A stretch of 33,560 bases of DNA. Origin: Alphaproteobacteria bacterium. Lineage in GTDB: Bacteria; Pseudomonadota; Alphaproteobacteria; Sphingomonadales; Kordiimonadaceae. The stretch is taken from the NCBI GenBank assembly GCA_006226495.1, contig SBGU01000015.1:1-33560 (forward strand). Reading direction: 5' to 3'. Of this stretch, positions 1 to 6,664 are shown in pieces; position 1 is the stretch's first letter; each line of letters begins with the position of its first letter. The position numbers were made by a program, and so were the translations under genes. The notes under the pieces were generated by a model. That model made no database searches and had not been told where the DNA came from. It saw only the letters and a program-made list of their open reading frames with translations.

Positions 1-1
1 G

Positions 2-2026
2 GATATCGATATCCCGCTGGTGGCGCGCCATTTCTATCACCATGCCGGCTGGGCCCAGCTTCTGGACGAGGACCTTCCCGACCATGAAGCCATCGGTGTC
101 GCGGGGCAGGTGATCCCCTGGAACTTCCCGCTGTTGATGCTGGCCTGGAAGGTGGCGCCCGCCATCGCCGCCGGCAACACCGTGGTCTTGAAGCCGGCTG
201 AATTCACCTCGCTGACCGCGCTTCTGTTTGCGGAACTGTGCGAAGAAGCCGGCCTGCCGAAAGGTGTGGTGAACATCATCACCGGCGAAGGCGACACGGG
301 CGCCATGCTCGTGAATTCGGATGTCGACAAGGTCGCCTTCACCGGTTCGACCGACGTGGGCAAGATCATCCGCCGCGCCATCGCCGGCACCGGCAAGAAA
401 CTGACCCTCGAGCTCGGGGGCAAGTCGCCCTATATCGTGTTCGAGGATGCCGATATCGACGGCGCCATCGAAGGCCTTGTGGACGCCATCTGGTTCAACC
501 AGGGCCAGGTCTGCTGCGCGGGCTCGCGCCTTCTGGTGCAGGAAGGCATTGCCGACCGCTTCATCGCCAAGCTGAAGCGCCGCATGGAAAGCCTGCGCGT
601 TGGCCACAGCCTGGATAAATGCATCGACATCGGTGCCGTGGTGGACCAGGTGCAGAAAGACCGCATCCAGGAACTGGTGGATGCGGGCAAGGCCGCTGGC
701 GCCCAGGTCTGGCACGCGCCCTGCGACTTGCCGGAAAAAGGCGTCTTCTATCCGCCGACCCTGGTCACCGGTGTGGGTACAGACAATATCCTGTTCAAGG
801 AAGAAGTGTTCGGCCCGGTGCTGACCGCCATCACCTTCCGCACGCAGAAGGAAGCTGTGGCGCTCGCGAACAACACACGCTACGGCCTTGCCGCCACGGT
901 CTGGTCCGAATGCCTGTCGCGCGCGCTTGAAGTTGCCCCCGCCCTGAAGGCCGGTGTGGTCTGGATCAACGGCACCAACATGTTCGATGCCGCCGCCGGT
1001 TTTGGCGGCTACCGCGAAAGCGGCTTTGGCCGTGAAGGCGGTCGCGAAGGCATGATGGCCTACCTGAAGCCCAAATTCGAAAAGGGCCTGAAGGACTGGA
1101 AGCCCGCTGCCAAGCTGGCTGAGGTTGCCAAACCCAAGGGTGCCGTGGGCCTGCCGGGTGTGGACCGCACCGCCAAACATTATATCGGCGGCAAGCAGGC
1201 ACGGCCTGACGGTGGTGATTCTGTTGCCGTTGGCACCCACAAGGGCGCCTATGCGGGCCTGGTGGGTGAAGGCAATTACAAGGATATCCGGAATGCGGTT
1301 GAAGCCGCGACCGCCGCACAGGGCTGGGCCGGCACAAACGCCCACCTGAAGGCGCAAATCCTGTATTATATCGCCGAAAACCTGAGCTACCGCGCGGATG
1401 AATTCACGGCCCGCCTGAAGGACCTGACCGGCGTAAGCCAGAAGGCTGCCGAGCGCGAGGTCGAGCTGTCGGTCGAACGCCTGTTCGCCGCTGCCGCCAT
1501 TGCCGACAAGCATGACGGCAAGGTGCACACCCCGCCCATGCGCGGTGTTGCGCTGGCGATGAACGAAGCCATCGGCACCGTGGGCATCGTGTGCCCCGAT
1601 GAAGCGCCGCTTCTGGCGTTCGTGACCCTGTTCGCCTTCGCGATTGCGGCCGGCAATAGCACGGTGGTGATCCCGTCCGAGCGGTATCCGCTCATCGCGA
1701 CCGATTTCTACCAGATTTTCGAAACCTCGGACCTGCCGGGTGGCGTGGTGAATATCGTCACGGGTGCCCGCGACGCCATGGCCCTGCCGCTCGCCAAACA
1801 TTATGGCGTCGATGCGGTCTGGTACTTTGGCGACCGCGATGGTTCGGCGGCCATCGAGAAGGCCGCAGCCGACAATATGAAACGCACCTGGCTCAGCTAC
1901 GGCAAGGCTTATGACTGGACCGACAGCCGCCAGATGGCTGCGCGCCTGATGATGGAACGTGCCAGTGAAGTGAAGAATATCTGGGTCCCCTACGGCGACG
2001 CCAACGAAGGTGGCAAAAGCTACTGA
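2..2026 (+). CDS. ALDH16-type two-domain aldehyde dehydrogenase (5' end outside window)
   Basis: Oxidises an aldehyde to the acid with NAD(P)+ in the cytoplasm. The reading frame is open from base 2 and the first residues (DIDIPLVARHFYHHAGWAQ) are already internal ALDH sequence, so the true start lies upstream and the GTG at 20 is not the start. Counting from that GTG, the first domain has the cofactor-site IPWNFP (about 32-37), general-base Glu131 in LELGGKSP, and catalytic Cys165 in FNQGQVCCAGSR. From about residue 385 a second ALDH-like domain follows (IGTVGIVCPDEAPL, NIVTG) that ends without the Cys segment. One active plus one degenerate domain is the hallmark of the ALDH16 family. Next to nucleoside catabolic genes it could oxidise acetaldehyde released by DeoC; that is inference. 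A hairpin terminator follows the stop. Confidence 0.9.
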   Translation, partial: DIDIPLVARHFYHHAGWAQLLDEDLPDHEAIGVAGQVIPWNFPLLMLAWKVAPAIAAGNTVVLKPAEFTSLTALLFAELCEEAGLPKGVVNIITGEGDTGAMLVNSDVDKVAFTGSTDVGKIIRRAIAGTGKKLTLELGGKSPYIVFEDADIDGAIEGLVDAIWFNQGQVCCAGSRLLVQEGIADRFIAKLKRRMESLRVGHSLDKCIDIGAVVDQVQKDRIQELVDAGKAAGAQVWHAPCDLPEKGVFYPPTLVTGVGTDNILFKEEVFGPVLTAITFRTQKEAVALANNTRYGLAATVWSECLSRALEVAPALKAGVVWINGTNMFDAAAGFGGYRESGFGREGGREGMMAYLKPKFEKGLKDWKPAAKLAEVAKPKGAVGLPGVDRTAKHYIGGKQARPDGGDSVAVGTHKGAYAGLVGEGNYKDIRNAVEAATAAQGWAGTNAHLKAQILYYIAENLSYRADEFTARLKDLTGVSQKAAEREVELSVERLFAAAAIADKHDGKVHTPPMRGVALAMNEAIGTVGIVCPDEAPLLAFVTLFAFAIAAGNSTVVIPSERYPLIATDFYQIFETSDLPGGVVNIVTGARDAMALPLAKHYGVDAVWYFGDRDGSAAIEKAAADNMKRTWLSYGKAYDWTDSRQMAARLMMERASEVKNIWVPYGDANEGGKSY

Positions 2027-2054
2027 CGTCGCCCGAAACTGGTGCAGAAACCAC

Positions 2055-2085
2055 AAAAGCCCGGCACGCCTGCCGGGCTTTTTCT
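2055..2085 (+). terminator. Rho-independent terminator after the aldehyde dehydrogenase
   Basis: An 11-bp perfect stem (AAAGCCCGGCA, 2056-2066, with TGCCGGGCTTT, 2071-2081) closes a CGCC loop and runs into a T-rich tract. It lies 29 bp after the dehydrogenase stop and separates it from the LuxR-type gene. Confidence 0.85.
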
Positions 2086-2109
2086 TTGGCTTGCATAGCG
2101 AAACCAAGG

Positions 2110-2138
2110 TTGAGCCGCTCGCGCGATGCATGTATCGT
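2110..2138 (+). promoter_or_regulatory. Candidate promoter with overlapping palindrome upstream of the LuxR-type gene
   Basis: TTGAGC (2110-2115), a 17-bp spacer and TATCGT (2133-2138) form a plausible sigma70-type promoter. The near-perfect palindrome CGATGCATGTATCG (2124-2137; one symmetric pair is mismatched) overlaps the -10. It could be a site for the LuxR-type protein itself. It is shorter than classical lux boxes, so this is tentative. Confidence 0.35.
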
Positions 2139-2174
2139 CGAACGGTATAAGATATAATCATGTGCGGGGCATGT

Positions 2175-2882
2175 ATGCGCGTTGACGATACGTTGGCAGC
2201 GATAAACGAGGCCGAGGACCAGGAGTCGCTTGGCCGGCTGATGAGCCGGTTTGCCGGTTCTGTCGGCTTGCGCGGCGCCTATATCATCGCGATCCATCCG
2301 CTGCTGGGCATGGTGTCCGTCGATGACCGGCCGGCTGAATGGGTGCAGCTATACGACAGGCAGGGGTATATCTATCTGGACCCGGTGGCGCACCGCATCA
2401 TTGCCAGCGAGGGCAGCTTTACGTGGGACGACTGTTTTGTGCGCGAGCATGTCAGCGACGCCCAGCGGGCCCTGAGGGGCCAGGCCGGCGAATTTGGCCT
2501 GGCGGACGGCTTCAACAGCGTGTTCCATGGCGACAAGTCCTTCATCGCCAGTAGCTGTTTCTTCAGTGACAGCACCCGCGAGTTCCGGGACAGCATGCGC
2601 GCCCACCGGCCGGCGCTTGCCAAGGTGGCCGCCGCGGCCCAGGAACGCATGGTCGGGATGCTGCTGCCCGAGGTCGAGGTGCCCAAGCTGGCCCCGCGCG
2701 AGGTCGAGTGCCTGACATGGGCTGCAGTCGGCAAGACCAACGGCGAAATCGGGACCATCCTGTCGCTGTCGGCAAACACGGTGAACGGTTACCTGAGCTC
2801 GGCTGCCCAGAAACTCGGTGTACGCAGCAAAATACACGCCGTCGTCAAGGCAATGCGCCTGAAGATTATATTTCCGCTTTGA
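2175..2882 (+). CDS. LuxR-family regulator with autoinducer-binding domain (LuxR solo)
   Basis: Transcription factor with an N-terminal autoinducer-binding domain (about 15-160) and a C-terminal GerE-type HTH (about 172-232: LAPREVECLTWAAVGKTNGE). With the start at 2175, Trp56, Tyr60, Asp69 and Trp84 (WVQLYDRQGYIYLDP, FTW) fall where TraR has its acyl-homoserine-lactone contacts W57, Y61, D70 and W85, so binding of an AHL-like ligand is plausible. No luxI-type synthase is in the window, hence a solo. I chose ATG 2175 because a GGGG run lies 5 bp upstream. ATG 2160, five codons earlier, is in frame but has no Shine-Dalgarno. The next gene is the XRE regulator, 116 bp downstream with no obvious terminator between them. 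Targets are unknown. Confidence 0.85.
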   Translation: MRVDDTLAAINEAEDQESLGRLMSRFAGSVGLRGAYIIAIHPLLGMVSVDDRPAEWVQLYDRQGYIYLDPVAHRIIASEGSFTWDDCFVREHVSDAQRALRGQAGEFGLADGFNSVFHGDKSFIASSCFFSDSTREFRDSMRAHRPALAKVAAAAQERMVGMLLPEVEVPKLAPREVECLTWAAVGKTNGEIGTILSLSANTVNGYLSSAAQKLGVRSKIHAVVKAMRLKIIFPL

Positions 2883-2925
2883 AATACAGCCTTTTGATGT
2901 ATTGACCCCTCGGTTCAGCGGGGTG

Positions 2926-2940
2926 CGTTACTAAGTAACG
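2926..2940. promoter_or_regulatory. Inverted repeat upstream of the XRE regulator (possible operator)
   Basis: CGTTACT-A-AGTAACG is a perfect 7-bp inverted repeat around one base, 58 bp before the XRE start codon. Small HTH_3 regulators often bind short palindromes and control themselves, so this is a candidate autoregulatory operator. There is no direct proof, and a 14-bp palindrome can arise by chance. Confidence 0.35.
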
Positions 2941-2998
2941 TAAGGCAACCTGTGGTGATCAATGATATCCAATCAGGCGCATTTCCACGGAGTTTCTT

Positions 2999-3352
2999 AT
3001 GCCTCATCCAATCGATATCAGCGTCGGTGAACGACTGCGCGCCATCAGGCGACAACGGGGCCTTACCCAGTCCGAACTGGGCGGTACACTTGGCCTTACC
3101 TTCCAGCAGATACAGAAATACGAGCGTGGCGCCAACCGCATATCGGCCAGCCGGCTCGCGCTTCTGGCCAATGCCCTTGCAGTGCCTGTAGGCGCCTTCT
3201 TCGAAGATGGCGACACAGCCGGCATCGACCGGAACGAGGATGAAATCCAGGAACTTGTCACCTGTTTCGAGCGCATGTCGCCCGCCCTGAAGGAAGACTT
3301 CGTGCGGCTGATCGACACCATTGCGGCTAACGATGGTCGCCCGATGATCTAG
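2999..3352 (+). CDS. Small XRE-family (HTH_3) transcriptional regulator
   Basis: A 117-residue DNA-binding protein. An HTH_3 domain covers about residues 9-65 (GERLRAIRRQRGLTQSELG, FQQIQKYERGANRISASRL), followed by a short acidic, helical tail (about 70-112). The length and layout match a common alphaproteobacterial group of single-domain XRE regulators with unassigned targets. The ATG is supported by CACGGAG about 7 bp upstream. It stands between the LuxR-type gene and the convergent nucleoside salvage operon, so its role cannot be read from context. The window does not show whether it controls the neighbouring genes. Confidence 0.85.
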   Translation: MPHPIDISVGERLRAIRRQRGLTQSELGGTLGLTFQQIQKYERGANRISASRLALLANALAVPVGAFFEDGDTAGIDRNEDEIQELVTCFERMSPALKEDFVRLIDTIAANDGRPMI

Positions 3353-3356
3353 GCCA

Positions 3357-3396
3357 AAACAAAAGGCCCGCCGGACAGGTGCCGGGCGGGCCTTCG
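3357..3396 (-). terminator. Terminator of the upp-PRTase-punA operon (may act both ways)
   Basis: AAGGCCCGCC (3363-3372) pairs with GGCGGGCCTT (3385-3394). Read leftward, the stem is followed by TTTTGTTTT, a good T-tract just past the end of the purine nucleoside phosphorylase. Read rightward the T-tract is poor, but the hairpin may still help to end the XRE transcript. Confidence 0.75.
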
Positions 3397-3417
3397 GTTC
3401 ATTCGGTCGGTTGTTTG

Positions 3418-4236
3418 CTAGAGCACTTCTTCCACGAAGGCGCGCAACAGCTTCTCCAGATGCACGGCGGCAATCGCGCCATATTCCATGGTTTCATGGT
3501 GGGTCAGCTCGGCCTGCATGCCGGCGGCCAGGTTGGTGATTGAGCTGATGCCAACCACTTTCATGCCGCAGTGGCGGGCCACCAGGCATTCGGGCACCGT
3601 CGACATGCCGACCGCGTCCGCGCCCCAGGTCTTGAATGCCCGGATTTCGGCCGGGGTTTCAAAGTTCGGGCCCTTCGCCATCAGATACACACCTTCATGC
3701 AGGGTGATATTCAGGGCTTCGGCGCATTTGTGCAGCTTTTTGGTCAGCTTCCTGTTCCAGGCTTCGCTCACATCCGGGAAACGCGGGCCGAACCGGTCGT
3801 CATTCACGCCCACAAGCGGGTTGATGCCCGAGAAGTTGATATGGTCGGTGATCGCCATCAGGCTGCCCGGGCCGGCCTTTTTGCGCAGGCTGCCGGCGGC
3901 GTTGGTCAGGACCAGGATTTCGACACCCAGCGCCCACAGGACCCGGGTCGAATAACCGAGTTTTTCTTCCGAATGGCCTTCATAGGCGTGCGCCCGGCCC
4001 TGCATGCAGATAACCGGCTTGCCTTCAAGCTTGCCGATCAGCATGCGACCGGCATGGCCTTCCACGGTCGGCTTCGGGAAACCGGGCAGGTCGGCATAGG
4101 AAAACACCGTGGCGTCTTCCATGGCGTTTGCGAGGCTGTTGAGGCCGCTACCCAGCACCATGGCCATCCTGGGCATATCGCCCTTGAAATTTGCCTTGAT
4201 ATGGGCCGCGCAGGCCTGGACGTCTTCGTAGGTCAT
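3418..4236 (-). CDS. punA: Purine nucleoside phosphorylase (trimeric PNP type)
   Basis: Splits purine (deoxy)ribonucleosides with phosphate into the free base and (deoxy)ribose-1-phosphate in the cytoplasm. The 272 residues match the trimeric, mammalian-like class. Visible motifs are phosphate-binding GSG (29-31) and GRAHAYEG (80-87), TNAAGS (111-116), GPNFETPAE (189-197, with the Phe/Glu of the base pocket), GMSTVPE (210-216) and SITN with Asn235. That Asn corresponds to human PNP N243 and points to a preference for 6-oxopurines (inosine, guanosine). AAGGGG precedes the start. The PRTase stop lies 16 bp upstream, so it is the last gene of the upp operon. Its sugar-phosphate product is the substrate of deoB, encoded in the divergent operon. 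Confidence 0.93.
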   Translation of the reverse strand: MTYEDVQACAAHIKANFKGDMPRMAMVLGSGLNSLANAMEDATVFSYADLPGFPKPTVEGHAGRMLIGKLEGKPVICMQGRAHAYEGHSEEKLGYSTRVLWALGVEILVLTNAAGSLRKKAGPGSLMAITDHINFSGINPLVGVNDDRFGPRFPDVSEAWNRKLTKKLHKCAEALNITLHEGVYLMAKGPNFETPAEIRAFKTWGADAVGMSTVPECLVARHCGMKVVGISSITNLAAGMQAELTHHETMEYGAIAAVHLEKLLRAFVEEVL

Positions 4237-4252
4237 AGCTGGCCCCTTTGGC

Positions 4253-4807
4253 TCAGAACTTCATGTCCGGCAGGTCAAGGCCCTTGTGTTCCTTGATCTC
4301 GGCCAGGGTCATGTCCGACAGCTCGTGCGGGAAGACCAGCCAGTCGTCGGTTTCGTGGCAATAGAAGTCCGGGCTCAGATTCGTGACATTGCGCTTCGGC
4401 TTGTAGAAGACGGTCGCAATCTTGATCACTTCCGGCGTATTGCGGCGGCATTTGGCTTTCAGATGCTCGACGATGGCGGCAATCGACCGGCCGCTGTCGA
4501 ACACATCGTCAACGATCAGCAGGCTGTCTTCAGCGTTGATGTTGTTGATGATGTACTCGAGGCCATGAACCTTGACCTCTTTCTGCTGCTGCATGCCGAT
4601 GTAGCTTGAGGTCCGGATGGCGATATGGTCGGTGTGTACACCGTAATAATCCATGATCTCCTGAACCGCGATACCGGTCGGGGTACCACCGCGCCAGACG
4701 CCGACGATGAATTTCGGCTTGAAGCCGCTTTTCAGGATTTTCACGCCCAACTGGAACGAATCGTCCAGCAGTTCCTGGGCGGTGACATAATGTTTTGTAA
4801 CGGTCAT
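4253..4807 (-). CDS. Purine (hypoxanthine-type) phosphoribosyltransferase
   Basis: Type I phosphoribosyltransferase of 184 residues, expected to turn a purine base and PRPP into the nucleoside monophosphate. The PRPP-binding signature is LLIVDDVFDSGRSIAAIV (about 95-112), and VGVWRGGTPTG (about 36-46) forms the PRPP loop region. The sequence resembles the HPT1/COG2236 group more than classical Hpt. Hypoxanthine or guanine is the likely base because the gene sits between upp and punA; xanthine cannot be excluded. Six bp separate it from the upp stop and 16 bp from the punA start, so the three genes form one leftward operon. AAAGGGG lies 11 bp before the ATG. Confidence 0.8.
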   Translation of the reverse strand: MTVTKHYVTAQELLDDSFQLGVKILKSGFKPKFIVGVWRGGTPTGIAVQEIMDYYGVHTDHIAIRTSSYIGMQQQKEVKVHGLEYIINNINAEDSLLIVDDVFDSGRSIAAIVEHLKAKCRRNTPEVIKIATVFYKPKRNVTNLSPDFYCHETDDWLVFPHELSDMTLAEIKEHKGLDLPDMKF

Positions 4808-4813
4808 CTGTAA

Positions 4814-5452
4814 TCAGGCCCCTTTGGTTCCAAACAAGCGGTCGCCGGCGTCCCCGAGCCCCGGCACGATATAGGCCTTTTCATTCAGCCGTTCATCGAT
4901 CGAAGCGGTCACCACCGGTACGTCCGGGTGTGCGTCTGTGAAGGTCTTGATACCCTCTGGTGCGGCCAGCAGGCAAACAAAACGAATGTCCTGGGCGCCT
5001 GCGTCCTTGATTTCCTGCACGGCGCGCACGGCACTGTGGCCGGTCGCCAGCATCGGGTCCAGCACCACATTCAGGCGCGAGGCCAGGTCCTGCGGTACCT
5101 TGAAGAAATATTTGCGAACCTCGAGGGTTTCCTCGTCGCGCGCCAGGCCGACCTGGCCGACCCGCGCCGACGGCACCAGGTCCAGCATCGGGCCCAGAAG
5201 GCCGTCGCCCGCGCGCAGCACGGAAATGAAGGTCAGCTTCTTGCCGGCCAGCACGGGGGCTTCCATGCTGCAGATCGGTGTCTCGATCTGGATCTTGCCG
5301 ATGGGCAGGTCGCGCAGGGCTTCATAGCCCAGGAACAGACCGATCTCCCGCAGAAGCTTGCGGAATTCTGCGGTGCTGGCCTCCTTGCGGCGCATAAGCG
5401 TCAGCTTATGTTGCACAAGTGGATGATCCACAACTGTAACATTTGGGGTCAT
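4814..5452 (-). CDS. upp: Uracil phosphoribosyltransferase
   Basis: Makes UMP from uracil and PRPP, recovering the base released by uridine or deoxyuridine phosphorolysis. The 212 residues are full length for Upp. Visible features are the N-terminal [15 protein letters not shown], the [10 protein letters not shown] segment (77-86), the PRPP-binding [11 protein letters not shown] (131-141) and the uracil-site C-terminal [18 protein letters not shown] lies about 9 bp before the ATG. It is the first gene of the leftward upp-PRTase-punA operon and diverges from the nucleoside ABC transporter operon. A RutR-like palindrome (5522-5537) lies 70 bp upstream, and a CATAAGC/GCTTATG inverted repeat lies inside the 5' coding region. 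Confidence 0.95.
   Translation of the reverse strand: MTPNVTVVDHPLVQHKLTLMRRKEASTAEFRKLLREIGLFLGYEALRDLPIGKIQIETPICSMEAPVLAGKKLTFISVLRAGDGLLGPMLDLVPSARVGQVGLARDEETLEVRKYFFKVPQDLASRLNVVLDPMLATGHSAVRAVQEIKDAGAQDIRFVCLLAAPEGIKTFTDAHPDVPVVTASIDERLNEKAYIVPGLGDAGDRLFGTKGA
5393..5410. repeat. Inverted repeat CATAAGC-N4-GCTTATG inside the 5' end of upp
   Basis: A perfect 7-bp inverted repeat with a GTCA centre sits about 45 bp inside upp. Its half-site recurs as GCATAAGC at 5605-5612 in the leader of the divergent transporter operon. It may be an operator for a second regulator or an mRNA hairpin. The evidence is pattern only. Confidence 0.3.
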
Positions 5453-5521
5453 ATGTTGGCTCCGTCGGCAACTGGAAATGCCATTGTCATACGGTCAGGG
5501 GAACAGAATGTCGACTGAATC

Positions 5522-5537
5522 TTGACCATACTGTCAA
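5522..5537. promoter_or_regulatory. RutR-like operator in the upp / transporter divergent region
   Basis: TTGACCATACTGTCAA matches 12 of the 14 fixed positions of the E. coli RutR consensus TTGACCAnnTGGTCAA, with a perfect left arm. It lies between two divergent pyrimidine/nucleoside operons, 70 bp from upp and 106 bp from the binding-protein start. Extra half-site-like segments flank it: CATACGGTCA at 5488-5497 and TTGACC at 5544-5549. A RutR-like protein is encoded at 17798-18439. Confidence 0.6.
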
Positions 5538-5583
5538 AAATGGTTGACCTGCCGCCTGTGCTCTGGTTCCCTTGCGCGCCTCA

Positions 5584-5612
5584 GCATAATGAAGGCATAA
5601 GAAAGCATAAGC
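5584..5612. repeat. Three helically phased GCATAA repeats before the transporter operon
   Basis: GCATAA occurs at 5584-5589, 5595-5600 and 5605-5610, spaced 11 and 10 bp, roughly one DNA turn. They lie 31-59 bp upstream of the binding-protein start. Phased short repeats often bind a multimeric regulator, but no factor can be named. Confidence 0.3.
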
Positions 5613-5642
5613 AAATTTGTGCTGATGGGGAGTGACAAAGTC

Positions 5643-6644
5643 ATGAAAAACTTCTTTGGCCGTGCGGTAATCGGGTTTGCCGCGTCTGCCGTCATCGCTT
5701 TTGCGGCTGCAGCCGCCGATTTTACGCCTGTCGTTCTCTATGATGTCGGCGGAAAATTCGACAAATCCTTCAACGAAGCGGCCCATGTCGGCGCCGAAGC
5801 CTTCAAGAAGGAAACCGGCGGTGAGTATCGTGACTTCGAACCCACGAACGAAACCCAGTACGAACAGGCACTGAAGCGATTCGCCCGCCGGAACGCCGAT
5901 CTGGTGATCGCGGTCGGTGTCGGTTATTCGGTTGCTGTACGGAAGGTGGCCGAAGAATTCCCCAATGTGAAATTCACCATCATCGATGGCAATGTCGACC
6001 TGCCCAACGTGCAGTCGATCACCTTCAAGGAAAATGAAGGCTCGTTCCTGGTGGGCATGATCGCGGCCATGAAAACCGAAACCGGCCAGATCGGCTTTAT
6101 CGGGGGCATGGATATCCCGCTCATCCGCCGCTTCGAGGAAGGCTACCGCCAGGGCGCGAACTATGTGCGCAGCGACCTGTCCTTCATCGAAAATTATGTC
6201 GGCACCACCGCATCGGCCTGGAACGACCCGATCAAGGCGGCAGAACTTGCGAAATCGCAATATGCCCGCGGTGTGGATATCATCTTCGCGGCCGCCGGCC
6301 CGTCGGGCCTTGGTGTCATCCAGGCCGCCAAGGACAAAGACCGGCTTACCATCGGTGTCGACAGCAACCAGAACCACGTGGCCCCCGGCCATGTGCTTAC
6401 CAGCATGCTGAAGCGTGTTGACCTTGCGGTCCAGGCAGCCATGACCGATGCCAAGAACGGCACCTGGAAAGCCGGCCACCGTGTGATGGGCCTCGCTGAA
6501 GGTGGTGTCGATTATGCGGTCGACGAAAATAATGCCGCGCTGATTACCGCGGAAATGAAAACCCGGCTTGATGAAGCCCGCGCCAAGATCGTCAGCGGCG
6601 AGATCGTTGTCGACGATGCCGAAGGCGCCAACAGCGCGCACTAG
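5643..6644 (+). CDS. BMP-family nucleoside ABC transporter substrate-binding protein
   Basis: Periplasmic binding protein of the BMP/Med family (PF02608), which captures nucleosides for a CUT2-like ABC importer. A signal peptide (MKNFFGRAVIGFAASAVIAFAAAAA) precedes the family start DFTPVVLYDVGGKFDKSFNEAA. There is no lipobox Cys, so it is probably soluble and periplasmic. Typical segments follow: AIGVGYSVAVRKVAEEFPNVKFTIID, NEGSFLVGM and the C-terminal GVDYAVDENN. I chose ATG 5643 because GGGGAG lies 10 bp upstream and the signal peptide begins there; the frame extends in frame to 5619. It is the first gene of the rightward operon, with the ATPase 20 bp downstream. Neighbouring cdd, deoA and deoB support nucleosides as the ligand. 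Confidence 0.88.
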   Translation: MKNFFGRAVIGFAASAVIAFAAAAADFTPVVLYDVGGKFDKSFNEAAHVGAEAFKKETGGEYRDFEPTNETQYEQALKRFARRNADLVIAVGVGYSVAVRKVAEEFPNVKFTIIDGNVDLPNVQSITFKENEGSFLVGMIAAMKTETGQIGFIGGMDIPLIRRFEEGYRQGANYVRSDLSFIENYVGTTASAWNDPIKAAELAKSQYARGVDIIFAAAGPSGLGVIQAAKDKDRLTIGVDSNQNHVAPGHVLTSMLKRVDLAVQAAMTDAKNGTWKAGHRVMGLAEGGVDYAVDENNAALITAEMKTRLDEARAKIVSGEIVVDDAEGANSAH

Positions 6645-6664
6645 CCGCGCCGCCGGGACCCGGA

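Noticed and set aside
2902-2917. TTGACCCCTCGGTTCA as a further RutR-like site before the XRE gene
   Set aside because: Only the left arm fits; the right arm is shifted by one base, giving about four mismatches, and the gene has no link to pyrimidines.
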